53,752 bases of DNA from Clostridiales bacterium (GCA_012728565.1 JAAYEV010000032.1:1-53752); one strand, 5' to 3'. Counted from the stretch's first letter, positions 18,739 through 27,381 are shown. Numbers and translations are program-made. Notes: generated by a model not told the origin, from the letters alone.

Positions 18739-20085
18739 TTACACCCTCAAATCCAGGAACCTTCTTACCGTTTCCGGCTTACTCTCTTCCATCCTGCGGC
18801 AGGTTATACGGTTAACCGAAAAACCGCTTCTTTCTATGCTTCGCCTTAAGCTTTCCTTTTCCCGTTCTATCAGGCTTTTGGTCTGCTCTTTCGATACAAA
18901 AAAGTTAAGGTCTACCCTTTTTTCTTTAAGCTTTATTTGGACCCTTATGCTGCCAAGGTATTGCGGTTCGGCTTCCACCACCAGTTCCAGCACATCACCC
19001 TGCTGCTTGGATTCGCCGTTCCCTTGGTTTACCCTTATCCAGCACTCGGAGATTTTTCCATCGAATAAAAAAGGAAATACAAAAATGTTCCGCCCGGAAA
19101 GCACTTCTTCCAAGAAGTAAATCCTTTCCACCAACAGCTCCGCCGCCGCCCTCTGCCTCGGCGCGGCCCTGTTGTTTTCGATTATCCCTTTAAGCAAATT
19201 TTTAAGGTCAAGGGGCTCCGCCTTCCGACCGTCTCGGTTTTGGGCTTCGGACCTCATCCTGTGCTCCCTTGTGCCCTTTGCGGTATCCCAAAACGCCGTT
19301 TCCTCTTCAGCCCCTGGCTGTTCAATGGGCTTTTGGGTTATATCCTCGCTCCTGGGTTCTTCATAAATGCTTTTCAACAATATACCTGGAAATCCTTTAT
19401 TTTCCCTTAAATTTTTTGCCAGTATTAGAGACCCCGGGGTGATTTTCAGTCCGAACCTCATAAGTGTTATTATATCCTCCACCTCTACGCCGGCCAGCTC
19501 TTCCAATATAAGCATAAGCTTCTGATGCTGTGCATCCAATCCTTCATTGGATTCCTGCTGCTTTGACCCGATCAGCCAATTCACAAGCCGATCAATTGGC
19601 TGGTGGATTAAGTCTTCTCCCTGGGATATTGGCGGACCCTTCGCCGCCAGGGCACTGTTTTTTAAAATAAGGGTCAGAAGCGTAAGCTTACTTTTTACTT
19701 CCTTTATATTTTCCGGGGCAGCCGGCAGCCCTCTTTCAAGAAGCTTGCATATAATGCCCGCATCCTCCCGGTCCGCCCGAATCCGGTACCCCGCCTCCGT
19801 ATTTTTCGAAGCGTCCGGTACCCCTTTTTCGCCGGTCACCACCGACAGTTCAATCCTTCCTTCCGTTATGCTTTTTACCTGGAAAATCATTTCTTCTCCC
19901 TGCGGCAATTCAAGTTCCGCATTAAGCCTTGCCCTTAGGAGCGTACCGTCCGCAAGCAGCAGGTAAAAAAGCCGGCCTTCCACCTGTAGTACCCGTGCAG
20001 CCAGCAGCTCCCCCACCTTCAACGGCAGGGTATCCATTATCCTTTCTGTCATAGGTTCCGGGTTTATCGGGTTTAAGTTCACCAT
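18739..20085 (-). CDS. FliK-like protein of the rnhB cluster (YlqG position)
   Basis: The protein (449 residues from the ATG at 20085) has no signal peptide. Its N-terminal part carries a small beta-rich domain (VGELLAARVLQVEGRLFYLLLADG), a helical middle, and a C-terminal domain (about 345-449) with YLGSIRVQIKLKEKRVDL and SIERSGFSVNRITCR, which resembles the C-terminal domain of FliK. It is followed by the FlhB-C-like gene, and FliK and FlhB are natural partners. The start is well supported: GGAGG is 5 bases upstream and the ATG overlaps the rnhB stop as TAATG. The precise function is unknown. Confidence 0.78.
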   Translation of the reverse strand: MVNLNPINPEPMTERIMDTLPLKVGELLAARVLQVEGRLFYLLLADGTLLRARLNAELELPQGEEMIFQVKSITEGRIELSVVTGEKGVPDASKNTEAGYRIRADREDAGIICKLLERGLPAAPENIKEVKSKLTLLTLILKNSALAAKGPPISQGEDLIHQPIDRLVNWLIGSKQQESNEGLDAQHQKLMLILEELAGVEVEDIITLMRFGLKITPGSLILAKNLRENKGFPGILLKSIYEEPRSEDITQKPIEQPGAEEETAFWDTAKGTREHRMRSEAQNRDGRKAEPLDLKNLLKGIIENNRAAPRQRAAAELLVERIYFLEEVLSGRNIFVFPFLFDGKISECWIRVNQGNGESKQQGDVLELVVEAEPQYLGSIRVQIKLKEKRVDLNFFVSKEQTKSLIEREKESLRRSIERSGFSVNRITCRRMEESKPETVRRFLDLRV

Positions 20086-20858
20086 TACCGCCTCCGGATG
20101 TTCTGTATAAAGGTGCGCCTGTGATAAGGACACGGGCCGTACCTCAATATCGCCTCCACGTGTTCACTGGTGCCGTAACCCTTGTTTTGCAAAAAATTAT
20201 ACACAGGGTATCGCCGGTGCAGCTCTTCCATAAACCGGTCCCTTGTCACCTTTGCTATGATGCTTGCGGCTGCAACCGACAAGCATTTTTGGTCCCCCTT
20301 TACAACGCTCTGCTGGTAAAGGGAGCAGCCGGGAAGTGTCATGGCATCCAGCAGCAGGCAGTCGGGTTTTTGGCTTAAATCTTTCAAGGCGATACCCACC
20401 GCCCTGTAGGTGGCCTGCAATATGTTTATCCTGTCAATCTCGCCGCTGTCCACCATGCCCACACCGTAGCAAAGGGCTTTCTCCTTTATATCTCGGCACA
20501 GCAGTTCCCTTTTTTGCGGGGACAGCTTTTTGGAGTCGTCAACCCCGGCCAGGAAAAAATCCTCCGGCAGTATAACCGCCGCCGCAACCACCGGTCCCGC
20601 CAGCGGCCCACGCCCAGCTTCGTCAATGCCGGCCACCAACCTGTACCCTTTCTTTTTAAGCTCTTTTTCAATTACTCTCATCCTATTGATTCTTTCGAGT
20701 TCCGCCGCCTCTTTCTTTAACTTTCCCTGTAGGGTTTTTCCGATCCTTCTTACCCCCGCCCTGCCGTCCGAAAGCAGCTCGGGTATAAGACGGTATTGTT
20801 CCTTGGTGTTAAGCCCCTCTATGTATAGCTTTATTTCTTCTATACTCCCGTTTAGCAC
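20085..20858 (-). CDS. rnhB: Ribonuclease HII
   Basis: RNase HII removes ribonucleotides from DNA and RNA primers. The catalytic block GIDEAGRGPLAGP begins near residue 77, with the paired acidic residues Asp79 and Glu80, and further acidic positions occur in LLLDAMTLPG and VTRDRFMEEL. About 70 extra residues precede the catalytic core, as in the longer Firmicute type (257 residues). It lies between rbgA and the FliK-like gene with a TAATG overlap. Confidence 0.95.
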   Translation of the reverse strand: MLNGSIEEIKLYIEGLNTKEQYRLIPELLSDGRAGVRRIGKTLQGKLKKEAAELERINRMRVIEKELKKKGYRLVAGIDEAGRGPLAGPVVAAAVILPEDFFLAGVDDSKKLSPQKRELLCRDIKEKALCYGVGMVDSGEIDRINILQATYRAVGIALKDLSQKPDCLLLDAMTLPGCSLYQQSVVKGDQKCLSVAAASIIAKVTRDRFMEELHRRYPVYNFLQNKGYGTSEHVEAILRYGPCPYHRRTFIQNIRRR

Positions 20859-20896
20859 CCACCCTCACCCCCCAAATTCCGCCCTCTTTGACAAAA

Positions 20897-20914
20897 GCCC
20901 CAAGTTTACGGGGC
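20897..20914 (-). terminator. Weak possible terminator at the rbgA stop
   Basis: On the minus strand GCCCC-GTAAACTT-GGGGC is followed by TTTTG and overlaps the rbgA stop codon. The stem is only five base pairs and the T run is short, so it may be a partial terminator or chance. Confidence 0.35.
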
Positions 20915-21760
20915 GTCCTCCGGCAGTTCAAGCGTTATTCTACCCAGCCTGCCGCTTCTAAAGTCCTCCAGCAGTATTATCGATGTTCTTAGGGTATCAA
21001 TTCTACCACCCCTTACCATGCAGCCCCGGGCACTCCCTACCTGTTCCAGGACCCGGTAAGGGGTTTCCTCCAATTGTACAATACCATACCCGCGCTTTAA
21101 AAGCTCCGGGTCCAGTTGGAAAAGCCTTTCAATAAGTTTTAGGGCAAGTTCCTCCCTGTCCAGGACCTCTTCCTTAATGGCCCCGGTAATGGCAAGGTTA
21201 ACCCCTACCCTCTCTTCGTCGAATTTTGGCCACAGCACCCCCGGTGTATCCAATAGGTCAATTCCTTCGGCCACTTTAACCCACTGCCTGCCCCTTGTAA
21301 CCCCCGGCTTATCCCCGGTCCTTGCCGAAGCCTTCCCGGCAATCCGGTTTATCAGCGACGACTTGCCCACGTTTGGGATACCGGCTATCATGACACGTAT
21401 ACGTTTGTTCTTTCTACCCCTTTTCTGCCACTTTTCCCGGACCATTTCTCCCCGTTCGGTTATCTTAAGCATCAGCTCCCGAACTCCGCTTCCGCTTAAA
21501 GAGTCTATGGCCAGGGCCGTTATGGACCTGTTTTTGAAATGCTCGATCCAACGCGCTGTGGCTTCGGGGTGGGCAAGGTCCGACTTGTTAAGGACAGTTA
21601 TCCTTTTCTTGTCCGGGAGTATCCTTGCCAGCTCCGGGTTACCGCTGCTGTACGGTATCCTGGCGTCCAAGAGTTCAATGACAAAGTCCGCCAGCGCCAG
21701 GTTTTCCTTTATCTCTTTAATTGTCTTTGTCATATGGCCAGGAAACCACTGAATATTCAT
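20906..21760 (-). CDS. rbgA: Ribosome biogenesis GTPase RbgA (YlqF)
   Basis: RbgA is a circularly permuted GTPase needed late in 50S ribosome assembly. The motifs occur in the permuted order: G4 NKSD at 58-61, G1 GIPNVGKSS at 127-135 and G3 DTPG near 177. The N-terminus MNIQWFPGHMTKT is characteristic. The C-terminal domain (about 200-284) matches the family RNA-binding region. It lies between lepB and rnhB, the usual Firmicute order, and works on the same machinery as the ribosomal genes nearby. Confidence 0.96.
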   Translation of the reverse strand: MNIQWFPGHMTKTIKEIKENLALADFVIELLDARIPYSSGNPELARILPDKKRITVLNKSDLAHPEATARWIEHFKNRSITALAIDSLSGSGVRELMLKITERGEMVREKWQKRGRKNKRIRVMIAGIPNVGKSSLINRIAGKASARTGDKPGVTRGRQWVKVAEGIDLLDTPGVLWPKFDEERVGVNLAITGAIKEEVLDREELALKLIERLFQLDPELLKRGYGIVQLEETPYRVLEQVGSARGCMVRGGRIDTLRTSIILLEDFRSGRLGRITLELPEDAP

Positions 21761-21773
21761 TTCTTTTACACCT

Positions 21774-22295
21774 TCAGTCGATTATTGTTGGGGGTATAGG
21801 CCATAACCTTAAAACGGCCTCTCCGCGGATATTCTTAAGCGGTATAAACCCTACGTCGGCATACCGGCTGTCCCTGCTGTCATTTCTATTATCACCCAGT
21901 ACAAACACTGTATTCGGGGGAACCACCACTTCCGGAAAGTCCCCGAGGGGTCTTTCGCTGATGTAAGGCTCCTCCAGTTCGGTGCCGTTCACGTACACCC
22001 TGTGGTCCTTTATCTCCACTCTGTCCCCTTCCACCGCAATTACCCTTTTAATGAAAATAAGGGATGGGTCGGAGGGATACTCAAATACCACTATATCCCC
22101 GTGCTTTGGTTTGCCTAATAGATAGCCAATTTTGTTGACCGCCAGTCGATCGCTGTCCTTAAGAGTGGGCAGCATTGAGGAACCTTCCACCAAAACCGTT
22201 TCAAACACAAATGTCTTTATGACAATGGCTATTACCACCGCTATAACAATGGATTCCAGCCATTCCCTTGCCTGGCTCTTGGCACCTGAAGTCAT
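21774..22295 (-). CDS. lepB: Signal peptidase I
   Basis: Type I signal peptidase removes signal peptides outside the membrane. The 173-residue protein has one N-terminal membrane helix (about 15-31), the catalytic Ser40 in GSSMLPT and the general-base Lys83 in FIKRVIAVEGD. The motifs GDIVVF and VFVLGDNRNDSRDSR are also present. AGGAGG precedes the ATG. It follows rplS after a terminator, so it may be read partly from its own promoter, which I could not identify. Confidence 0.95.
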   Translation of the reverse strand: MTSGAKSQAREWLESIVIAVVIAIVIKTFVFETVLVEGSSMLPTLKDSDRLAVNKIGYLLGKPKHGDIVVFEYPSDPSLIFIKRVIAVEGDRVEIKDHRVYVNGTELEEPYISERPLGDFPEVVVPPNTVFVLGDNRNDSRDSRYADVGFIPLKNIRGEAVLRLWPIPPTIID

Positions 22296-22324
22296 GGCCT
22301 ACCCTCCTAATTAGATGAAGCATT

Positions 22325-22358
22325 AAACAAATTATGGGACTGCCGTCAGTCCCATAAT
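22325..22358 (-). terminator. Intrinsic terminator after rplS
   Basis: A perfect 12-base-pair stem (arms at 22331-22342 and 22347-22358, four-base loop) starts five bases after the rplS stop. On the minus strand it is followed by TTTGTTT. With the promoter upstream of rplS it defines rplS as a largely separate transcript; read-through into lepB is possible because the T run is interrupted. Confidence 0.75.
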
Positions 22359-22363
22359 GCCTG

Positions 22364-22705
22364 TTATTTTCTTTCTTTAACCCTGGCAGACTTACCCAGC
22401 CTGTCCCTAAGGTAGTACAGCCTCGCCCTTCTGACTCTGCCTCTCCTGACCACTTCTATGTTATCCAGCTTGGGAGAATGCAAAAGGAATGTCCTTTCAA
22501 CCCCTACTCCGTATGAAATCCTTCTTACGGTGAATGTTTCATTGATACCGCCGTGCTGCCTTTTTATAACGGTACCTTCAAACACCTGTATTCTTTCCCT
22601 GTTTCCTTCCTTTATCTTCACATGCACCCTGACGGTGTCTCCTACCTGAAACTCGGGAATATCCTTTTTCAGTTGCCCACTTTCCACCATTTTTATAAGG
22701 TCCAT
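22364..22705 (-). CDS. rplS: 50S ribosomal protein L19
   Basis: L19 sits at the interface of the two ribosomal subunits. From the ATG at 22705 it is 113 residues, the normal length, starting [19 protein letters not shown] and ending with [21 protein letters not shown] reading frame continues 28 codons upstream, but aaggaggtacaat directly precedes this ATG and the upstream residues are unlike L19. It has its own strong promoter, a structured leader and a terminator. Confidence 0.97.
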   Translation of the reverse strand: MDLIKMVESGQLKKDIPEFQVGDTVRVHVKIKEGNRERIQVFEGTVIKRQHGGINETFTVRRISYGVGVERTFLLHSPKLDNIEVVRRGRVRRARLYYLRDRLGKSARVKERK

Positions 22706-22725
22706 ATTGTACCTCCTTCCCTCCT

Positions 22726-22762
22726 GGACGTTCGTACTGCCCGCGGCAGAATAGGACCGTCC
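22726..22762 (-). promoter_or_regulatory. Structured 5' leader of rplS (possible L19 autoregulatory leader)
   Basis: Between the promoter and the ribosome binding site the minus strand can fold GGACG...CGTCC as outer stem with an inner CTGCC-GCG-GGCAG hairpin. A leader of this kind in front of rplS is known from Bacilli (L19 leader motif). Agreement with that family was judged by eye only. Confidence 0.45.
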
Positions 22763-22777
22763 GTTATGCCAAGTGCT

Positions 22778-22806
22778 ATTATAGCACATAGTCCACGGTA
22801 TAACAA
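22778..22806 (-). promoter_or_regulatory. Sigma-A-type promoter of rplS
   Basis: On the minus strand TTGTTA (plus 22801-22806) is followed after exactly 17 bases by TATAAT (plus 22778-22783), preceded by TGC, an extended -10. The position in the trmD-rplS gap fits a start of transcription about 65 bases before the rplS start codon. Confidence 0.8.
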
Positions 22807-22820
22807 TAAATTTTAATTGG

Positions 22821-23528
22821 CTAGTGGCCTGGTTCCTCGGGCTCTAAGCCTTTGCCGGCCAAAAGGTCCGGCCTTATGCGCCGCGTTATCTCAACGGCTT
22901 TTCTTCTTCGCCATTCCTCGATTCTTTTATGGTTGCCCGAAAGCAGCACCTCCGGCACCTTCATGCCCAAAAAGTCCGCCGGTCTCGTATACTGGGGGTA
23001 TTCCAGCAGCCCGTTTGTAAAGGATTCCTGCTCCAGCGAGCGGGGACTGCCAATGGCGCCCGGCAGCAGCCTTGCCACCGCATCCACTATTACCATGGCC
23101 GGAAGCTCACCACCGGTCAGGATATAATCGCCAATGGATATTTCTTCGTCCACCATGGTGTCTATTATCCTCTGGTCTATGCCCTCGTAATGCCCGCATA
23201 CAATTACCAGGTGGGGTTCCTTGGAAAGCAGCCGGGCCTTTTCTTGGTCAAAGGGTTTTCCCCGGGGACTTGTTAAAACCACCCGGGCATCGGGGCTTTT
23301 ATCCTTGACGGACTTTATCGCGTCATACAGGGGCTGCGGCATCATCACCATGCCCGCACCACCGCCGTAGGGGTAGTCATCAACCCTCCTGTGCCTGTCC
23401 TTGGAAAAGTCCCTTATGTTTATTACGCCCACTCTCAGTATGCCTTTTTCTATAGCTTTCCCCAGAATACTGCTTTTCAAGACTGCGTCGAACATTTCAG
23501 GGAAAAGGGTGAGTATGTCTATTTTCAC
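22821..23528 (-). CDS. trmD: tRNA (guanine-N1)-methyltransferase TrmD
   Basis: TrmD methylates G37 of tRNAs with AdoMet and prevents frameshifting. The 235-residue protein has [13 protein letters not shown] at the N-terminus, the knot-forming region with [24 protein letters not shown] and [14 protein letters not shown], and the C-terminal PQYTRPADF. Start GTG at 23528 overlaps the rimM stop (GTGA), indicating translational coupling. Gene order rpsP-khpA-rimM-trmD-rplS is conserved. Confidence 0.97.
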   Translation of the reverse strand: MKIDILTLFPEMFDAVLKSSILGKAIEKGILRVGVINIRDFSKDRHRRVDDYPYGGGAGMVMMPQPLYDAIKSVKDKSPDARVVLTSPRGKPFDQEKARLLSKEPHLVIVCGHYEGIDQRIIDTMVDEEISIGDYILTGGELPAMVIVDAVARLLPGAIGSPRSLEQESFTNGLLEYPQYTRPADFLGMKVPEVLLSGNHKRIEEWRRRKAVEITRRIRPDLLAGKGLEPEEPGH

Positions 23529-24031
23529 TCAACCAACCCCTCCGGAAGCTGTACCCTTATAATTTTTTCCCGGATATTTATCTCTTTTACCATTTCCCTT
23601 ACCGCGGGTATCAGTATTTCCCCCTTATCTCCCTTCACAACATAAACGTCATGGGCACCGGGCGAGAGTACCTCCACTACTTCTCCGAGCATGGACCCGT
23701 CGGCTTCCAGTACTTTACACCCTATTATGTCGAAAACATAGAATTGGCCCTCCTCCAGCCGGGCCAGGTTGTCCCTGTCCACCTCGAGGTATTTTCCCTT
23801 GAAAGGCAGCACTGAATTCGCATCGTCGTACCCTTTAAGCTTCAGCACTATGCTGCCCGTCTTGTAGGGCCTGTACCTTTCCACTTCAACCCGCTGCCTG
23901 CCGGTGCCGGTATTTATATAACACTCTTCGAGGTCCTTGAAACGGTCGGGGATGTTGCTCAGCAAAAGCACCTTCATTTCCCCCTTTATTCCAAGTGTAT
24001 TCGCAATGTACCCAATTTTATAGTATTCCAT
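23525..24031 (-). CDS. rimM: 16S rRNA processing protein RimM
   Basis: RimM binds ribosomal protein S19 and helps mature the head of the 30S subunit. The 168-residue product has the N-terminal beta-barrel (IGYIANTLGIKGEMKVLLLS) and a C-terminal PRC-barrel (EGQFYVFDIIGCKVLEADG, then VKGDKGEILIPAVREMV). It overlaps trmD by four bases and follows khpA by 50 bases. Confidence 0.96.
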   Translation of the reverse strand: MEYYKIGYIANTLGIKGEMKVLLLSNIPDRFKDLEECYINTGTGRQRVEVERYRPYKTGSIVLKLKGYDDANSVLPFKGKYLEVDRDNLARLEEGQFYVFDIIGCKVLEADGSMLGEVVEVLSPGAHDVYVVKGDKGEILIPAVREMVKEINIREKIIRVQLPEGLVE

Positions 24032-24081
24032 ACCGACACCACCTGGTAATCCTGAACATCCGGTCCGCTGCTTGTTCCGCC

Positions 24082-24312
24082 CTATTCTATTATTTCCACC
24101 ACTACCCTTTTATCCTGTTTTACCGCCGAGGCCTTGACTATGGTTCTTATGGCCTTTGCGATCCTTCCATGTTTGCCAATAACCTTGCCCATGTCTTCGG
24201 GGTCTACTTTAAGTTCCACAATTATTGACTTTTCACCGTCCACCTGTCTTACTTCCACGCGTTCCGGGTGGTCAACAAGGGACCGGGCGATAAATTCAAC
24301 CAATTCCTTCAT
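24082..24312 (-). CDS. khpA: KH-domain RNA-binding protein KhpA
   Basis: KhpA is a 76-residue single KH domain protein that, with KhpB in other Firmicutes, binds many small and messenger RNAs. The GKHGR loop (GKVIGKHGRIAKAIRTIVKA, about 44-63) is the KH signature. It lies between rpsP and rimM, the conserved place. The ATG has ggaggtgcggta upstream. Confidence 0.95.
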   Translation of the reverse strand: MKELVEFIARSLVDHPERVEVRQVDGEKSIIVELKVDPEDMGKVIGKHGRIAKAIRTIVKASAVKQDKRVVVEIIE

Positions 24313-24326
24313 TACCGCACCTCCAG

Positions 24327-24599
24327 TTACTCCTCATTGCTTACCTCTCCGAGGTTTTGGTAAACCCCCTCGGACTTGAACAATGCTTTTACGGTGTCCG
24401 AGGGCTTTGCACCCCTTTTCAGCCACTGTGCCGCCTTCTCATGGTCTATTTTTATCTCCCTGGGCTGGGAAATAGGGTTGTAGTAGCCAATCTCCTCTAT
24501 AAATCTCCCGTCCCTGGGGGCTCTTGAATCCGCCACCACAATCCTGTAAAAGGGTCTTTTCTTGGCTCCCATTCTTCTAAGCCTTATCTTGACTGCCAT
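24327..24599 (-). CDS. rpsP: 30S ribosomal protein S16
   Basis: S16 is an early-binding protein of the 30S subunit. The 90-residue product begins [20 protein letters not shown] and contains [20 protein letters not shown], the family hallmark. A ggggaggtgaaaaa site precedes the ATG. It follows ffh by 45 bases. Confidence 0.97.
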   Translation of the reverse strand: MAVKIRLRRMGAKKRPFYRIVVADSRAPRDGRFIEEIGYYNPISQPREIKIDHEKAAQWLKRGAKPSDTVKALFKSEGVYQNLGEVSNEE

Positions 24600-24644
24600 T
24601 TTTTCACCTCCCCGTCGTCACGAATGCATGATGTTTCCTTTTAT

Positions 24645-25985
24645 CTATATGAAAGGGAAACCGGGCTTTCCTTTCCTTGGGCCCTTTCCCATTTCAGCGA
24701 GCTGTTTCATCAGTTTCCTTGTCTGTTCATACTGCTTTAATAGCCTGTTTACCTGCTGTATGGTGGTGCCGCTGCCGGCGGCTATCCTCCTTCTCCTGCT
24801 CCCGTTTAGTATGGACGGGTCCCTTCTTTCCTCCGGCGTCATGGAACTTATAATTGCCTCCACCCTGGCCAGTTCCCTGTCGTCCACTTCCACCGGTCCC
24901 ATCTTTCCGGTTTTCATGCCGGGTATCATGTCCATTATCTTGTCTATCGGTCCCATATTCCTTACCTGGTTCAGCTGCTCTAAGAAATCCTCCAGCGTAA
25001 ACTGCTGGCTTTTAATCTTACGGGTAAGCTCGGCGGCCTTTTTTTGGTCAAAGGATTCCTGGGCCTTTTCTATAAGGGTCAGCACGTCTCCCATACCCAG
25101 GATGCGGGACGCCATGCGGTCGGGGTAAAACAGTTCAATGTCCTCCACCTTTTCCCCGGTACCGGCAAACTTTATCGGTTTACCGGTAACCGCCTTGACA
25201 GAAATGGCCGCCCCTCCACGGGTGTCCCCGTCCAGCTTGGTGAGGATCACTCCGTCTATGCCTATTCTCCGGTTAAAGCTTTCCGCCACGTTTACCGCGT
25301 CCTGCCCTGTCATGGCATCCACCACCAGCAGTACCTGGTCCGGCTTTGCCTGGGCCTTCATTTCCTCCAGTTCAAGCATAAGCGCATCATCCACGTGAAG
25401 CCTTCCGGCGGTATCGAGGATTACCACGTCCCTGCCGGTTTTTTTTGCCTCCGAAACTCCCGCCTTTGCTATATCGGAGGGCTTGGCCTTATCGCCCATA
25501 GAAAACACCGGTATGCCGGCCTTTTCACCCACAACGTGCAGCTGTTTTATCGCCGCCGGGCGGTACACGTCACAGGCCACCAGCAGCGGATGTTTCCCGT
25601 GGTGTTTCTCCAGGTACTTTGCAATCTTGGCCGCGGCGGTGGTTTTGCCCGCCCCCTGCAGTCCCACCAGCATAATGATGGTAACACCGGAGGGAGAAAA
25701 CACAATCTTGCTGGGGACAGTTCCCATAAGTTCTATTAGCTGTTCCCTAACTATCTTTATAAGCTGCTGGCCGGGGGTCAGGCTGTCCATTACTTCGCTG
25801 CCCACCGCCCTGTCGGTGACTTTTTTAATGAAGTCCTTAACCACCAGGAAATTGACGTCCGCCTCCAGCAGGGCCAGTTTTACTTCCCTCATGCCCTCCT
25901 TGACGTCCTTCTCGGACAGCTTTCCCTTGCCCCTTAGTTTTTTGAAGGTATTCTGCAGCTTTTCGGTTAATCCCTCAAAGGCCAT
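24645..25985 (-). CDS. ffh: Signal recognition particle protein Ffh (SRP54)
   Basis: Ffh binds signal sequences and the SRP RNA, delivering ribosomes to the FtsY receptor encoded nearby. The 446-residue protein has the NG domain with G1 GLQGAGKTT at 108-116, DTAGRLHVD and TKLDGDTRGGAA, and the Met-rich M domain (about 300-446) with NMGPIDKIMDMIPGMK and the RNA-binding SRRRRIAAGSGTT. No SRP RNA gene was recognised in this window. ylxM precedes it by 5 bases. Confidence 0.97.
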   Translation of the reverse strand: MAFEGLTEKLQNTFKKLRGKGKLSEKDVKEGMREVKLALLEADVNFLVVKDFIKKVTDRAVGSEVMDSLTPGQQLIKIVREQLIELMGTVPSKIVFSPSGVTIIMLVGLQGAGKTTAAAKIAKYLEKHHGKHPLLVACDVYRPAAIKQLHVVGEKAGIPVFSMGDKAKPSDIAKAGVSEAKKTGRDVVILDTAGRLHVDDALMLELEEMKAQAKPDQVLLVVDAMTGQDAVNVAESFNRRIGIDGVILTKLDGDTRGGAAISVKAVTGKPIKFAGTGEKVEDIELFYPDRMASRILGMGDVLTLIEKAQESFDQKKAAELTRKIKSQQFTLEDFLEQLNQVRNMGPIDKIMDMIPGMKTGKMGPVEVDDRELARVEAIISSMTPEERRDPSILNGSRRRRIAAGSGTTIQQVNRLLKQYEQTRKLMKQLAEMGKGPRKGKPGFPFI

Positions 25986-25990
25986 GAGCC

Positions 25991-26359
25991 CTAACCTCCC
26001 GTTGCCGTTTGGATATACTCCCTTATCTCCCGGAGCTTTTCAATAATTTTCTCTTTGCCCTGTTCCCTTTCCAGGGCTTTTATTATTCCGTCAAGGTTTC
26101 CTAAAACTTTTGTCTTTTTTTCCGAATCCGTCCTGAACCTTTTTACCAGGCCCAGCCTGTCCTCCATGTCCCTCAGCTGCACCTTTGCCCTTTTCAGGTT
26201 ATCAAACACCGCCTGCCGACTGGTGCTCAAAAGCTCCCCAATTTCACCCAGAGAATAGTCCTTCATATAATAAAGGTCCATTATCTCCTGCTGCCGCGGT
26301 GTCAGTACCCCGCCGTAAAAGTCGTATAAAAGGGCCATTTCCACGAACTCTTCATTCAT
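25991..26359 (-). CDS. ylxM: YlxM/p13 family helix-turn-helix protein, SRP-associated
   Basis: YlxM is a small helix-turn-helix protein that is almost always encoded before ffh and binds or modulates the SRP in streptococci. The region LTPRQQEIMDLYYMKDYSLGE followed by IGELLSTSRQAVFDNLKRA is sigma-region-4-like. The ATG at 26359 (MNEEFVEMALLYDFYGG, 122 residues) is preferred over an upstream ATG at 26392, because that one lies inside a perfect 15-base-pair hairpin and adds residues unlike the family. The ribosome binding site (gggatgatgg) is weak. Confidence 0.88.
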   Translation of the reverse strand: MNEEFVEMALLYDFYGGVLTPRQQEIMDLYYMKDYSLGEIGELLSTSRQAVFDNLKRAKVQLRDMEDRLGLVKRFRTDSEKKTKVLGNLDGIIKALEREQGKEKIIEKLREIREYIQTATGG

Positions 26360-26373
26360 ATATCCATCATCCC

Positions 26374-26411
26374 AATACGCCTGTAAAGGCATTTTGCTTT
26401 ACAGGCGTATT
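26374..26411. repeat. Perfect 15-bp inverted repeat between ftsY and ylxM
   Basis: Arms AATACGCCTGTAAAG (26374-26388) and CTTTACAGGCGTATT (26397-26411) are exact reverse complements around an eight-base loop. On the minus strand, the direction of the genes, it is not followed by a T run, so it is not a classical terminator for ftsY. On the plus strand it is followed by TTATATTATTATT. It may be an attenuator, an RNA processing site or a translation-control element for ylxM. Confidence 0.85.
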
Positions 26412-26444
26412 TTATATTATTATTATGCTCCTGTCAACAATAAA

Positions 26445-27368
26445 TCATCCCAATATGGCATCCACGAAAATTTCCCCGTCAAAGGGCTGCAGGTCTTCAA
26501 TCCCTTCCCCGATGCCAACATATTTCACAGGGACCCCCAGTTCCCTGCCTATGGCAAACACTATCCCTCCCTTTGCGGTGCCGTCCAGCTTGGTAAGTAT
26601 TATGCCGGTTATGTCGGTAATCTCCTTGAAGGTCTTGGCCTGCGCAAGGGCGTTTTGGCCCGTTGTGGCATCCAGTACCAGGTATGTCTCTACCCTGTAC
26701 CCTTCCGCTTCCCTGTTTATTATCCTCTTTACCTTTTTCAGTTCTTCCATAAGGTTCTTTTTATTGTGCAGCCTCCCGGCGGTGTCAATGATGAGCACGT
26801 CCGCCTTCCTTGCCTTGAACGCACCCAGCGCGTCAAACACTACCGCGCCGGGGTCGGAGCCCTCGCTGTGCTTTATTACGTCCGCGCCGGCCCTTTGTCC
26901 CCAGACTTGCAGCTGCTCGATTGCCGCCGCCCTGAAAGTGTCTGCGGCGGCCGTCAGCACTTTTTTGCCCTTTGACCTGTAGAGGGCCGCCAGTTTGCCT
27001 ATGGTGGTGGTTTTACCCACCCCGTTTACTCCCACCACCAGTATTATCACGGGAAAGTCTTCCCCGTCGGCAGACAGGTCATCTTTTTCCAGCATTTCCT
27101 TAAGTATTTTTTTGAGTTCTTCCTTTATTTTTTCCCCGGTTATGCTCTTATCCCGCCTCATCCTTTCGCCCAGCGTGTTTATCACCTCAAGGCTGGTATC
27201 CACCCCCGCATCGGCGGTGATAAGCACCTCTTCCAGTTCCTCCAGCATCTCCGGGCTGGGCTTGCCGCCCAGGGCCAAAATACCGTCTAGCTTTTTCCTG
27301 ATATCCTCCCTGCTCTTTACAAGGCCTTGCATAAGCCTCGACAGAAGTCCGGGATGTTTGTCCTGCAT
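26445..27368 (-). CDS. ftsY: Signal recognition particle receptor FtsY
   Basis: FtsY is the membrane-associated GTPase that receives SRP-ribosome complexes. The 307-residue product is of the short type without the acidic A domain. It shows the N-domain helices, G1 GVNGVGKTT at 113-121, DTFRAAAIEQLQVW, DTAGRLHNK, TKLDGTAKGG and the C-terminal GVPVKYVGIGEGIEDLQPF. It follows smc by 13 bases and partners with Ffh two genes on. Confidence 0.97.
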   Translation of the reverse strand: MQDKHPGLLSRLMQGLVKSREDIRKKLDGILALGGKPSPEMLEELEEVLITADAGVDTSLEVINTLGERMRRDKSITGEKIKEELKKILKEMLEKDDLSADGEDFPVIILVVGVNGVGKTTTIGKLAALYRSKGKKVLTAAADTFRAAAIEQLQVWGQRAGADVIKHSEGSDPGAVVFDALGAFKARKADVLIIDTAGRLHNKKNLMEELKKVKRIINREAEGYRVETYLVLDATTGQNALAQAKTFKEITDITGIILTKLDGTAKGGIVFAIGRELGVPVKYVGIGEGIEDLQPFDGEIFVDAILG

Positions 27369-27381
27369 ATTTTTCTCCTCC

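Noticed and set aside
22706-22789. Longer L19 starting at 22789
   Set aside because: The extra 28 residues cover the ribosome binding site and leader of rplS and are not L19-like.
24600-26000. SRP RNA gene near ffh
   Set aside because: No sequence resembling the conserved SRP RNA helix was found in the gaps.
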